A stretch of DNA of 64,000 nt from Limnohabitans sp. B9-3. Its GTDB lineage: Bacteria > Pseudomonadota > Gammaproteobacteria > Burkholderiales > Burkholderiaceae_C. The DNA lies in contig NZ_NESI01000002.1 of assembly GCF_002778325.1 (NCBI RefSeq), positions 372,001 through 436,000 of the forward strand, given 5' to 3'. The translations under genes and the position numbers were made by a program. Numbering within the stretch: position 1 is the first letter of the stretch; every line of letters begins with the position of its first letter. Positions 35,801 through 41,804 of this stretch are shown here, one piece after another. The notes beneath the pieces are model-generated. The model saw only the letters and a list, made by a program, of their open reading frames with translations, made no database searches and was not told where the DNA came from.

Positions 35801-37580
35801 GGGCGATGTCAACGGCGATGGTTATTCAGACCTAATCGTTGGGGCGTCCAGTGCAAACAACTTGTTGGGCCGAAGCTACGTGGTGTTTGGCAAGGCAACC
35901 GGCTCCACCATAAACCTATCTTCGGTGGCAAACGGTATTGGTGGCTTTGCCATCAACGGGTTCCTCTCGAATGCACTCAACGGTTTAGGTACGAGTGTAG
36001 GCGGCGGTTTCAGCGTGAGTTCTGCGGGCGACGTGAACGGCGATGGTCTGGCCGATCTGATCGTGGGTGCACCCTTTGGGAATAACAGTTTAGGTAGAAG
36101 CTTTGTGGTGTTTGGCAAGGCATCCTTTACAGCGATCAACCTTTCTGAGGTGGCGGGTGGCCAAGGTGGCTTTGTGATCAACGGTAACAGCACTACTCTA
36201 AACAGCGGTAACAGCGTGAGTTCTGCGGGTGATGTAAACGGCGATGGCTTAGCTGACCTGATTGTTGGCTTAACCATGCTCAAATCTGAGGGTGCCTGTT
36301 ACGTGGTGTTCGGAAAGGCCACAGGCACTGCTGTGGACTTGACAACACTGGCAAAAGGTAATGCGGGTGGTTTTGTGATCAACAGACAAAGCGATTCAGG
36401 TATGAGCGAAACGCGCGTGAGTGCAGCTGGCGACGTGAACGGCGATGGCTTGGCTGACCTGATCGTGGGTGTAAGTAACATGGATAAGTTTTCGGGTCGA
36501 AGTTATCTGGTGTTTGGCAAGGCCACATTCGAAGCTGTGAATTTGTCGGCTGTGGCAGCCGGCACAGGTGGTTTTGTGATCAACGGTGACGTTAATTCCA
36601 GATCAAGCGGCTCTAGCGTGAGCGCTGCTGGCGACGTGAATGGAGATGGCCTTGCCGACTTGATCGTGGGGGCGCCCAGCGCAAACGCCGGTGTTGGGCG
36701 CAGTTACGTGGTGTACGGCAAAACTTCGGGTATTGCTTTGAACCTGTCGGATGTGGCGGCGAGCAAGGGCGGATTTGTGATCAACGCGGACTTCAACTCA
36801 TTGAGCAACGGCACGAGTGTGAGTGCTGCAGGTGATGTGAACGGGGACGGCTTGGCCGACCTGATCATTGGAGCACCCAACTCGAATGCACAGGCCGGTC
36901 GCAGTTACGTGATTTTCGGCGGCACCACTGGGGTATTTGAGCAAACCGCCGTTGATCAGATGGGCACGGACGGGGCTGATATGCAAAGCGATAACGGCAC
37001 AGCCAGCACCTTGGTGGCCGGGGCAGGCCAAGACACCCTCACCGCCACTGCCGCCAGCGTGCTTTACGGCGGGGCGGGTTCGGACACCTTCAAAATCAGC
37101 CAAGCCATGGTCACCGCGCTGCAAAGCCCCATGGGTACAGGCGGTAACGTGGACCAACTGGCACGCATCGACGGCGGCAGTGGCACGGATAGGATTAGCC
37201 TGACTGGTGCAGCCTTGACGTTTGACTTGACGCTGGTGGCCAACCAAGCCGCCAGCAACCCCGACGGCGGCAGCCGCATTGACAGCGTGGAGATTTTTGA
37301 CATCTCAGGCTGGTATGTCAACAACACCCTCAAGTTGACGTCAAAAGATGTGCTGGAGCTCGGCTCTGCCAAGTTGTTTGACCCCGCGTCTTCGCGCCAG
37401 CAGCTGATGGTGCTAGGTGATAAGGGCGACATCGTCGATCTGGCTGACGGTACAGGTACTTCGGGGTGGACCAAGGAAAGCAAACTGGTTACGCATGGCA
37501 ACGCAGGGTTGCAACAAGTCTGGAACCACAAAGACAGCTTGGCCACACTGTATATATCGTCGGATGTGACGGTGATTTGA
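23811..37580 (+). CDS. Giant Bap/LapA-like type I-secreted adhesin, 4589 residues
   Basis: A predicted cell-surface biofilm or attachment adhesin. Residues 1-~190 are a Bap-like N-terminal module (ISGTQSVVLKRGEKTSVI) that probably anchors it in the secretion channel. Then come a carboxypeptidase-regulatory-like and linker region (~190-510), three near-identical 101-residue repeats (~605-907) and a long array of Ig-like domains (~908-3170; motifs LTFTLSE and YTATFTPD). Next is a first seven-bladed FG-GAP propeller (~3177-3679), an RTX-like block (LVAGAGNDILTA, VLYGGAGSD), a second propeller (~3893-4377), a second RTX-like block and a secretion-signal-like C-terminus. No TAAG/PAAG LapG-type cleavage motif is seen in residues 1-190, and no lapD/lapG genes are in the window. 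Ser/Thr content is very high. It has a handful of Cys, unusual for a type I substrate. The ATG follows TCCTCGGAGCACATC. Confidence 0.92.
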   Translation: MATAANNASLILNISGTQSVVLKRGEKTSVIAKAGQRYRVVKEGEEAKEAAAKDVAASQKGQDLLLSYADGTQVLLVSFYEACKAEQCAVDMPGAKGTGTSGGYVITGDSAVGASLSDGGKLVYAFGDTPSMAALTQGAEQARGFSHQDSLSTYMPPSDAAVWTPMQMGLGVVGVAALLHQNDKASVPTVIRGTVVAGPVLAGNGLTAVAYKADGTVLASGAVNADGTFTLNVGNDYLGGVLVKVSDTNANPDYFDEATGAPKDLSTDLRALTVIPTAGTYNVSVNVLTELAVRNLGLSGGDTGNSSTTFTSVNATQITQANQKVAASVGLSQDLVLGAAPVAIITTTGASNAQSNDYGRLLAALSGAEVGSDTNAVLVDLATKLQSTQAQATGQVLETLLEGAAKVNLVAAISDITNQKSTAITIGVVSQDNRLSPTEMIAGVEVQGTAAAGASVVIAWSDSTGTATATGTRTVTADSQGRWSTSFTSAEMPALGATTLKATVGSDAATRSIYLDEPLAPTITLTQMTGSGNLTSNGHVDVSGILNGAGWDYSLDGGANWTAGSGSGFTATGDGAKQVLVRQNIGGHTSPSSNTLNFSLDTATPAVTLSAVTDDVGSVTGPVASGSSTDDTALVLSGTNEAGATVAVYNGTTFLGAATVSGTNWTYSATVANGSTYQFNATATDAAGNTSAATANHTVIGDTAAPAVTLSAVTDDVGSVTGPVASGSSTDDTALVLSGTNEAGASVAVYNGTTLLGAATVSGTNWTYNATVANGSTYQFNATATDAAGNTSAATANHTVIGDTAAPAVTLSAVTDDVGNVTGPVASGSSTDDTALVLSGTNEAGATVAVYNGTTLLGAATVTGTNWTYSATVANGSTYQFNATATDAAGNTSAATTYHTVIGDTAEPTVTISSSATSLGANATATLTFTLSEAIANFSDTSITVTGGTLSNFSGSGTSYTATFTPDAGLSGAATVNVAASALTDAAGNSNSAASNTVSISVDTQAPTVASITASRSSLLVDQTASLNIMLSEASTTFGLADLQAVGGTLSNLQGSGSSYTATFTPDDNRTAPGSVSVTSRSFSDAAGNDSEKSDNDGVVMAIQTLRPTATLQARQTKLGMGDATTIDITLSEKSNDFVVGDLTASHGTLSEFTPKGDGMHYSVVFTPEAPFTGTGGVTLADGRFTNAAGNSNKGEGQVASTDSLAIDTTPPTVTITSDVTALSIGQSAKVTFTFNKDPGDSFDAKDITVNGGTLTNLVNNTGTIWTARFTPTDGSTGQASITVASGRYTDGAGNKGAAGTTPAITIDTQGPVADSLLPGNATTVLPGHALVLNFNEVVHKGTGNLVLVDDTAATRTSFAVSDTAVVLSNDGKTLTITPTTALVAGNQYHVEAAPGTLLDAAGNAWAGIASSDWANSGWHFTAATPSVSLNKISTDNRVNGVENTAGVTVSGVLDSETLAVVQAFQAGDFTVTLTQGGISIPVTVNSYVVTNGVGAWSGTTTAGAFTQNGTYSVNVTASRVISSSTVSAQTTGIVLVDLSASAPTLTLLNDTGTSNSDDITSDATVSVAVLEDKASWEYSTDSGSTWQAGSGTQFTGASTEGAHTVLVRQTDAAGNVSSNGTLSFTLDTSAAKPVINAIATDNIINASEVGSVISGTAEAGASVQLMLGNGKQERTVTITADGSGNWTHTLNAADLAAMGRGQTQITATQTDVAGNTSFTTLRNLTVDTFAPTVSIEARQTQLTAVNGTTTLTFTLSEESTDFTASSVTVTGGTLSGFAGSGTQYSATFTPTNAATTAGSVKVAAGAFSDAAGNTNAEASNRIELSVDTVVPTVAVSSNAATLLAGETATLTFTLSEASDSFGADSLNVVGGTLSPLSANAARTVYTSVFTPTPSFAGAGSVTVANSAFFDRAGNVNADGADTNNSVSLSIQGAIVTLDISSDKTLLKAGETATISFTFSSAPTGFAAGDITVSGGTLGALTTVDSTHYTATFTPTASAASGTASISVAKGSYTGGGGNLGEGASVPSIFLDTLAPTLQTLNPDDNGFLAAGNALVATFTEAVSAGTGSIRLVDDTSNTTVTYAITDSAIVIDGNKLTLTPTTALVAGHNYHLSIDSTALEDSAGNAYVGIANATSWNFGATNLSTTLNPVTGDGRINDDEKTAGLIVLSGTVSSLNPAVLTALTASDIVVKITVPRDKDSQSSDNKVVTCTGVTYDSTTGEWTATLPATWEYANFNIFGVMTSTTTKTTLINGDTDNIAVTITGRNGTAAAGLTATLSDTMTVDLSDPATPTLTLAGDTGSSNSDGITRNGLINVGALEAGGTWQYSLDNGANWQPGTGTSLALTQDGAVALQVKQADAAGNASGTRSLAVTLDTQADAPGVNAIATDYRINASETSSAISGTADANASVSLVIGANTRTVTANSSGVWSYTLVAGDITAMGQGNEVIQVTQADKAGNTSAATKAVIEVDTVLPTVTLANTGSASLLAGQSTTFTATLSELSASFSVESLTVSGGTVTNFKADATGLVYTGTFTPDSNSTTAGSIGIAAGAVGDASGNTNSAASNTLALTINTVQPNVAVTSSVAATTPLHAGETATVTFTLSAASSDFTAADVTTIGGTLGNWTAVSGTVYTASFTPDANSRAPGSVRVASGTFANAATNTNADGADDNNTVSFAIATARPTLTISSDLGTLGGAQTSQITFTFSEDPGSSFTLADIALTGGTLSALNGAGNVYTAVFTPTAGFVGAAVISVANGLYTNADGSLGQAAGSPSLTIDAVAPTVAISRSASGTLGAGQTDTITFDFSEAPGSSFTLDDIDLSGGTLGSLSAVSATQYVATFTPDANERGTANIRLGNGRFNDVAGNVNADGNDANNLLAIGYATGNSNVGNVTIASAPSLRLSADTGASSLDGITNNGVIEVSALMDGATWSYSLDGGANWLAGSGSSFALTSAGVYTAAAGSRQLQVRQTAGGLTSNAGTLAENVDFRPAYSSNVSVALDVDTGSSATDAITYRGAPVVSGLAATDTWRYSIDNGLNWVTGFTATWTDAGQSYSANIISNGQLWGQDKTYNTLMEATDVAGNTRTVQYAFRQDNFVESPNFKLTPDGALVAATNIEPGATVSYALWLGSTSVYRGPNYTPPTTPGRYNLNISLTDVAGNSSSNSFSFDVVAPVLGIKLSAVAGGTGGFVINGQGASDQSGISVSSAGDVNGDGLNDLIVGASGSDPAAGSGAGRSYVVFGKTGTGGIDLSAVAAGTDGFVINGQCALDESGISVSNVGDVNGDGLADLIVGASASDPAARVNAGRSYVVFGKTSTTAVDLSSMGATWGFVINGQCGGDFSGSSVSSAGDVNGDGLADLIVGASQSDPTAGLSEAGRSYVVFGKTGTAAIDLSAVAAGPGGFVINGECQGDNSGISVSSAGDVNGDGLADLIVGANKGGFLPSSLGNQVGRSFVVFGKTGSTAIDLSSVAGGTDGFVINGQCYMDKSGFSVSSAGDVNGDGLADLIVGASQSDPTARLSDAGRSYVVFGKTATGAINLSEVAAGVGGFVINGQCIYDLSGFSVSGAGDVNGDGLADVILGAKYSDPVGANNGGRSYVVFGKTTTAAIDLSAVASGVGGFVMHGQCLSDQSGISVSGAGDVNGDGLADLLVGAPNSDALAGADSGRSYVIFGNTTGDFGQTAVDWLGTDGADTRSDNGKASTLVAGAGNDILTATAASVLYGGAGSDRFLINQAMITALQSPMGQGGNVGQLARIDGGSGTDILALWGSGLTLDLTKVANQSGANPDGGSRIDSVEIINLSGIGNNTLVLAGRDVQDMAGMNLYNSGNGWTGLAASVARHQLLVEGDSGDVLTLGTEWSRGGTAICLGENYKIYNAGSGAQVLVHEAVTVNLAPPMVHLSAVDAGVGGFVINGQCESDLSGSSVSSAGDVNGDGLADLIVGASKSGPTTGGNTGRSYVVFGKTSGTSIDLSAVANQSGGFVINGQCASDNSGISVSAAGDVNGDGYSDLIVGASSANNLLGRSYVVFGKATGSTINLSSVANGIGGFAINGFLSNALNGLGTSVGGGFSVSSAGDVNGDGLADLIVGAPFGNNSLGRSFVVFGKASFTAINLSEVAGGQGGFVINGNSTTLNSGNSVSSAGDVNGDGLADLIVGLTMLKSEGACYVVFGKATGTAVDLTTLAKGNAGGFVINRQSDSGMSETRVSAAGDVNGDGLADLIVGVSNMDKFSGRSYLVFGKATFEAVNLSAVAAGTGGFVINGDVNSRSSGSSVSAAGDVNGDGLADLIVGAPSANAGVGRSYVVYGKTSGIALNLSDVAASKGGFVINADFNSLSNGTSVSAAGDVNGDGLADLIIGAPNSNAQAGRSYVIFGGTTGVFEQTAVDQMGTDGADMQSDNGTASTLVAGAGQDTLTATAASVLYGGAGSDTFKISQAMVTALQSPMGTGGNVDQLARIDGGSGTDRISLTGAALTFDLTLVANQAASNPDGGSRIDSVEIFDISGWYVNNTLKLTSKDVLELGSAKLFDPASSRQQLMVLGDKGDIVDLADGTGTSGWTKESKLVTHGNAGLQQVWNHKDSLATLYISSDVTVI
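25624..26532 (+). repeat. Three tandem 303-bp repeats within the adhesin gene
   Basis: Units begin near 25624, 25927 and 26230 with an exact 303-bp period and only scattered, mostly synonymous, differences. Each encodes a 101-residue Ig-like domain (VTLSAVTDDVG ... YQFNATATDAAGNTSAAT). The high DNA identity suggests recent expansion or ongoing gene conversion. Confidence 0.92.
26533..33330 (+). repeat. Higher-order Ig-like domain array in the adhesin
   Basis: Ig-like domains of the type TVTISS...LTFTLSE...GGTLSN...YTATFTP recur about every 95-105 residues. They are interrupted by SwmB-like blocks (27740-28075, 29905-30225; NLVLVDDT and SIRLVDDT, each with TPTTALVAG). Blocks with the motif WxYSxDxGxxW lie near 28541, 30782, 32601 and 32896, with a related copy at 25463. 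The composite order (Big domains, SwmB-like, DNRxN/DGRIN block, WxYS block, INAxE block) occurs at least twice with a spacing of about 2.2 kb, so a multi-domain cassette has duplicated. Confidence 0.8.
33340..34845 (+). other. First FG-GAP beta-propeller of the adhesin, seven blades
   Basis: Seven repeats of about 71-74 residues (bases 213-222). Each carries GFVINGQ...SG.SVSSAGDVNGDGLADLIVGA...GRSYVVFGK. GDVNGDG is a DxNxDG calcium-binding loop, seen near 33434, 33648, 33858, 34075, 34297, 34513 and 34726. Seven blades make a complete integrin-alpha-like propeller. Blades 2-7 have a Cys at the INGQC/INGEC/MHGQC position. Confidence 0.88.
34846..35486 (+). other. First RTX-like block and internal secretion-signal-like tail of the adhesin
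   Basis: After the first propeller comes TDGADTRSDNG, LVAGAGNDILTATAASVLYGGAGSD (RTX nonapeptide-like motifs), ARIDGGSGTD, then QLLVEGDSGDVLTLG and YKIYNAGSGAQVLVHEAV. The last motif looks like the extreme C-terminus of type I-secreted adhesins, but here it is followed by another propeller. Confidence 0.7.
35487..36940 (+). other. Second FG-GAP beta-propeller of the adhesin, seven blades
   Basis: A second set of exactly seven GDVNGDG-containing blades, starting HLSAVDAGVGGFVINGQ and ending near YVIFGGTTGVF. It is more diverged between blades than the first set. Only blades 1 and 2 keep the INGQC cysteine. Blade 3 has a longer insertion. Confidence 0.88.
36941..37580 (+). other. Second RTX-like block and C-terminal secretion signal region of the adhesin
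   Basis: TDGADMQSDNG, LVAGAGQDTLTATAASVLYGGAGSD, ARIDGGSGTD, RQQLMVLGDKGDIVDL and QVWNHKDSLATLYISSDVTVI align with the first block. The final stretch fits the aliphatic C-terminal signal of adhesins exported by type I systems. Confidence 0.75.
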
Positions 37581-38566
37581 TGACAAACCCAGCCATCTAC
37601 TACGCCTGCACGCTGCCCGTGCGTGCAGGCGGTGAGCTGGTGAATTTTCAGCATGTGGACAGCTTGCGCCGCCAAGGTTGGCGAGCGTTTGCGTGGCTGC
37701 AAGAAGGTGCGGAGCTGGAGTGGCCATCACAGGCTTTTCCGGTGCCGGTGGTGCAAGGTGGGCCGCACCACCGCTGGACACCGCACGATGTGCTGGTGTT
37801 GCCCGAGGTGTGGTCTGACAGCGGTTGGCAGATCATGCGCGAGCAGGGCTGCCAGCTGGTGATGCACAACCAAAACCCTTACTACACCTTCAGAGGTTTG
37901 CCCACCCTAGACGCGCTGAATGCTTTTCCACTGGCGGGCGGCCTGTGTTGCAGCGCTTTCACGCGCGACACTTTGCAGGCTTGGGGTTCGACCACCGACT
38001 GGCAGGTGGTGCAACCCATGGTGCTGCCGCATTTTGAGCAAGCGCTGGCCCATATAAGTGGCCTGTCGGCCAAGAGGCAGCAAATTGCGTTCATGCCGCG
38101 CAAGCGCCCTAACGAGGCCAAGCAGCTGCAACAGTGGTTTGCCGCGCTGTGCCCGCAGTGGGCCCAAGTGCCGTGGGTCGAGGTGGACGGCATGAGCCGC
38201 CCGCAGGTGGCGCAAACGCTGGCCGAGTCGCTGGTGTTTGTGAGCCTGAGCAAAGACGAAGGCCTGGGGCTGCCGCCGCTGGAGGCCATGGCCGCAGGCT
38301 GTTTGGTGGCGGGCTTCACAGGCGGTGGTGGGCAAGAGTACGCCACGCCTGACAACGGGCTGTGGGTGGGCGAGGCGCAGCTGCCCGACCTGGCTTTGGC
38401 CATAGCCAGTTTGCTGGCCATGGATGCGCCGCAGCAAGCGGCGCGTGTGCGAGCGGGGCAAGCCACAGCGGCCCTATTCAGTAGAGCGAATTTTGATGCG
38501 CAGCTGAACGCAGCTTGGCACCAGCTGTTGGGTGACACGGCATCGGCTTACCGGAGTGGCGCATGA
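37580..38566 (+). CDS. GT4-like glycosyltransferase linked to the adhesin
   Basis: A 328-residue cytoplasmic protein whose start codon shares a base with the adhesin stop (TGATG), so translation is probably coupled. The C-terminal half carries the GT-B signature VSLSKDEGLGLPPLEAMAAGC with the E-x7-E motif of GT4-type retaining glycosyltransferases, and FTGGGGQEYA. The N-terminal half has HNQNPYYTFRGL and a Rossmann-like organisation, and begins directly at AIYYACTLPVRAGGELVNF without the usual long glycine loop. The sugar donor and acceptor are unknown. Position suggests a role in glycosylating the adhesin or extending sugars placed by the GT41 protein. It overlaps the next gene by four bases. 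Confidence 0.75.
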   Translation: MTNPAIYYACTLPVRAGGELVNFQHVDSLRRQGWRAFAWLQEGAELEWPSQAFPVPVVQGGPHHRWTPHDVLVLPEVWSDSGWQIMREQGCQLVMHNQNPYYTFRGLPTLDALNAFPLAGGLCCSAFTRDTLQAWGSTTDWQVVQPMVLPHFEQALAHISGLSAKRQQIAFMPRKRPNEAKQLQQWFAALCPQWAQVPWVEVDGMSRPQVAQTLAESLVFVSLSKDEGLGLPPLEAMAAGCLVAGFTGGGGQEYATPDNGLWVGEAQLPDLALAIASLLAMDAPQQAARVRAGQATAALFSRANFDAQLNAAWHQLLGDTASAYRSGA

Positions 38567-39420
38567 GTGGTTTGCAATTCCCTAAACCCGTGGGCCATTG
38601 GCTGCAGGTGGATGTGCCGGGCCCCGCACGGTTTTGGATGGACAGCTGCACAGGCCGCGATCAAGTGGCCTTGTCAGCATGGGCCGACGGCTGGGCGGCC
38701 TATGAAGCGCCTTTGCCCAGCTTGGTGGCGTGTTGGTGTGCCGCTCTGAACCCCGTGGTGGTGGATGTGGGTGCGAACACTGGTTTTTACAGCCTGCTTG
38801 CCTTGGCCACGGGCGCTGCGCATGTGCACGCGTTTGAGCCCGTGCGCGAGATTGCCGATGTGCTGCGGGCCAATGCGCAGATGTCGGAATTGACGGCGCG
38901 GTTGGATGTGTACGAGATGGCTTTGGGGGAAGCGCAGGCGATGTTGGATTTGCATTTTCCGGACGCGTCGCATGGGTTGATGGAAACCTCGGCTTCGCTG
39001 AACAAAGCTTTTCGCACGCGCCATGCTGGTGTGCGGCGGGTACCCGTGCAGCGGCTTGACGCAGTACTTCCCCCGGACGTGCTGTGGCGTGGTGTGACGC
39101 CCAATACGCCGGTGCTGGTGAAGATCGATGTGGAGACGCACGAGCCTGCCGTGCTGAAAGGTGCGTCGGGCTGGTGGCAAACCGTTCGGCCTGCCTTGGT
39201 GTGCGAGGTACTGCCCGGCTGCGACACCCAGTTTTTTGAAAACTTTGCCCAAGCGAATGACTATGTGCATTACGCGTTGGGCAGTGATGGCGGGGTGGAT
39301 GAGTTGGTGAGACATGTTGTAGCGACAGAGCGCGTCACGCCAAGCGACACCCACCGCGACCATTTGTTTTTGCCTAGATCAGACGCCGCGCGCTGGCTGG
39401 CACCTTTGGGTATGAAATGA
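38563..39420 (+). CDS. FkbM-family SAM-dependent methyltransferase
   Basis: A 285-residue methyltransferase. The SAM-binding loop is VVVDVGANTGFYSLLALATG followed by acidic FEPVREIADVL. Further on, PVQRLDAVLP and KIDVETHEPAVLKGA are typical of FkbM proteins, which often O-methylate sugars. It is coupled by four-base ATGA overlaps to the glycosyltransferase upstream and the GT41 gene downstream. Methylation of adhesin-linked sugar is the likely role, which is inference from context. The C-terminal ~50 residues are less conserved. Confidence 0.85.
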   Translation: MSGLQFPKPVGHWLQVDVPGPARFWMDSCTGRDQVALSAWADGWAAYEAPLPSLVACWCAALNPVVVDVGANTGFYSLLALATGAAHVHAFEPVREIADVLRANAQMSELTARLDVYEMALGEAQAMLDLHFPDASHGLMETSASLNKAFRTRHAGVRRVPVQRLDAVLPPDVLWRGVTPNTPVLVKIDVETHEPAVLKGASGWWQTVRPALVCEVLPGCDTQFFENFAQANDYVHYALGSDGGVDELVRHVVATERVTPSDTHRDHLFLPRSDAARWLAPLGMK

Positions 39421-41804
39421 AGAAGACAGAGAGCAAGCCGGTTAAAAAAGCGGCAACTAAGAAAACACCATCGCGTGTGAATGGTGCGAAGAACGCGACA
39501 GAGATCGCCAATGCCATGGGTGACAACACGCAAGTGATCACTCGTTTTAACGCGGGTAATGCCGCGTGGCGTGCGCAAGATTGGACGGGGGCTTTGGCTG
39601 CTTACGACGCGGCTTTGGCCTTGGAGCCAACTTTTGAATTGGCCTTGCTAGGCCGCGCCCGCGTTCTTGTGCGCTTGGGCCAATGGATGCCTGCACGCGA
39701 GGCGTTTGCCAGCTTACTGCGTGCCCACCCGCAGCAATTCAGTGGTTGGCTCGAAGCGGGGCATCTGTGCCGCCAGATGGGTGAGTTGCAACAAGCCGCG
39801 GCGGCGTATCAACGTGCGATGGACGCCGCGCCCGAGCGCTACGAAGCGCCGCTGGGCATGGCGCGGGTGCTGCACCAGCTAGACCAAAAGCCTTTGGCCG
39901 CGCAAGCGTTTGAACAAGCGATGACTTTGGCAGGCGGAGCGCAAGCCAATGGGGCTAGCCAATCTGCGAGCAAGGCAGTGGCAAATGGTTCGCCTCATTT
40001 GCCCGCCGAGGTGGCGCACCGCATGGGCCAGTACCTGCTGGAGCTGGGCGACAACGCGGCTGCTGTGCAGGTGCTGCGCTTGGCGTTGCAAAAGCTGCAA
40101 GCTCAAGCGCCAAACGCCACGGCGCGCGGCAACACGCAAGGCGGCAGCAACACAACGCTTTCCGTCATCAACATCATGGCTGAAGTTCAAATGGACTTGG
40201 GCGAGGCTTTGCTGCGTTTGGGCCAGCAGCCTGCCGCTTTGCAGGTTTTAACGGAGGCGTCGGCGGCCACCCACGAGCCCACGCTGGCCCGATTGGGCGC
40301 CTTGGCCTTCAGGCACAACCTGTGGCAAGAGGGCTTGGCCGTGCTGCGCAAGTGTGTAGACCTGTACCCGCAAAGCCCCACCGCCCGCTGGAACCTGGCG
40401 CATTTGCTGGCGGAGAGCTGGCAGATGGACGAGGCCGAGCAGGTGTTGCAAGAAGCGGAGAAGCTGGGGCCGATGCCCGGTGCGAAGAGCATGCGTGCCT
40501 CCATTGCTGGCCGCCAAGGCGATGCCGACACGGCGCTGCGCTTGTACCGTGAGCTGGCGGATGAGTCGGGCGAGCAGGGCAAGTTTGCCTCCAGCTCGGC
40601 CATGTCTTCGCTTTACAGCGATCAGTTGACGGCGCATGAAGTGGCCGACTTGCACCGCGAGCTGTTTGCACCGCTGGGGCAGGGTGCACGAGCGCGTGAG
40701 AGTTTTGTGCGGGCACCGCTGGCCGGGCGGCGCATCAAATTGGGGCTGGTGAGTGCGGATTTTCACCACCAGCACCCGGTGAACATCTTCATGCAGCCGG
40801 TGCTGCGCGAGATCGACCGCAGCCGCTTTGAGGTGTTTTTGTATTTCACGGGTGTGAGCTACGACGAGCAAACCCGATTGGCGCAGCAGCGCATCGAACA
40901 CTGGGTGGAAGCCACCACGCTGAACGACACCCAACTGGCCAAACGCATCGACGCGGATGGCATTGATTTGCTGCTCGATCTGGCAGGCCACACCGGCCAG
41001 CAGCGCATGAGCTTGTTTGCCAAACGTGTGGCACCCGTGCAGGCCACGTATTTGGGCTACCCCGGCTCCACCGGTGTGCCCAACATGGACTGGGTGCTGG
41101 GCGACGAGGTGGTCACGCCCGTGGGCAGCGACTCGCTTTGTTCAGAACGCATTGCGCGTTTGCCGGGCACAGTGTTCTGCTTTGCACCGGAGGTGGACTA
41201 CCCATACCCGGCGTTTGCAGACGACGTTGCGAAACGGTCTTTGACCTTTGGCTCGTTCAACAACGTACCCAAATTGACACCGCGCACCTTGCGGTTGTGG
41301 GCGCAAATTTTGAAGGCGGTGCCTGATTCACGTTTGTTGCTCAAGGCCCCAAGTTTTTCAGACGGCGGTGCGGTGCGGCTGTTTGGCGAGCGGCTGCAAA
41401 AGCTGGGCGTCGATTTGGCCCGCGTGGAGTTTCGCGGCCCTACGGGCTTGACCGACATGATGGCCGAGTACACCGATGTAGACATTGCGCTGGACCCCGT
41501 GCCCTACAACGGCGGCACCACCAGTTTGCAAGCGATGTGGATGGGTGTGCCGGTGGTGACGCAGGCCGGGCACAACTTTGTCTCGCGCATGGGCGGAAGC
41601 TTCATGACTGCCGCTGGCCTGCCCGAGTGGGTGGCAGATGACGACGAAGGCTATGTGCGTGTGGCGGTGCAAATGGCGCAAGACCGGGCCGCTTTATTGG
41701 CGCTGAAACGTGGCTTGCGCGAACGGCTTAAAGCACGGCGTGGCTGGGATGTGGTGGCGCACACGCGGGCGATGGAGGCGGCGTTTGAGGGCATGGTAAG
41801 TTAG
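39417..41804 (+). CDS. TPR-containing GT41 / O-GlcNAc transferase-like (SPINDLY) protein glycosyltransferase
   Basis: A 795-residue protein. A Lys-rich N-terminus (1-40) precedes a TPR superhelix (~45-400) and a GT41 catalytic region (from ~434). Motifs align with human OGT: SADFHHQHPVNIFM, LGYPGSTGVPNMDW, FNNVPKLTPRTLRLW (Lys equivalent to the UDP-contacting lysine) and YNGGTTSLQAMWMGVPVV, so it appears catalytically intact. GT41 enzymes transfer sugars to Ser/Thr (OGT) or Asn (HMW1C) of proteins in the cytosol. TPRs select substrates. Location directly downstream of a Ser/Thr-rich adhesin makes that protein the obvious substrate, which is inference. It is the last gene of the operon, followed by a weak bidirectional hairpin. 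Confidence 0.88.
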   Translation: MKKTESKPVKKAATKKTPSRVNGAKNATEIANAMGDNTQVITRFNAGNAAWRAQDWTGALAAYDAALALEPTFELALLGRARVLVRLGQWMPAREAFASLLRAHPQQFSGWLEAGHLCRQMGELQQAAAAYQRAMDAAPERYEAPLGMARVLHQLDQKPLAAQAFEQAMTLAGGAQANGASQSASKAVANGSPHLPAEVAHRMGQYLLELGDNAAAVQVLRLALQKLQAQAPNATARGNTQGGSNTTLSVINIMAEVQMDLGEALLRLGQQPAALQVLTEASAATHEPTLARLGALAFRHNLWQEGLAVLRKCVDLYPQSPTARWNLAHLLAESWQMDEAEQVLQEAEKLGPMPGAKSMRASIAGRQGDADTALRLYRELADESGEQGKFASSSAMSSLYSDQLTAHEVADLHRELFAPLGQGARARESFVRAPLAGRRIKLGLVSADFHHQHPVNIFMQPVLREIDRSRFEVFLYFTGVSYDEQTRLAQQRIEHWVEATTLNDTQLAKRIDADGIDLLLDLAGHTGQQRMSLFAKRVAPVQATYLGYPGSTGVPNMDWVLGDEVVTPVGSDSLCSERIARLPGTVFCFAPEVDYPYPAFADDVAKRSLTFGSFNNVPKLTPRTLRLWAQILKAVPDSRLLLKAPSFSDGGAVRLFGERLQKLGVDLARVEFRGPTGLTDMMAEYTDVDIALDPVPYNGGTTSLQAMWMGVPVVTQAGHNFVSRMGGSFMTAAGLPEWVADDDEGYVRVAVQMAQDRAALLALKRGLRERLKARRGWDVVAHTRAMEAAFEGMVS

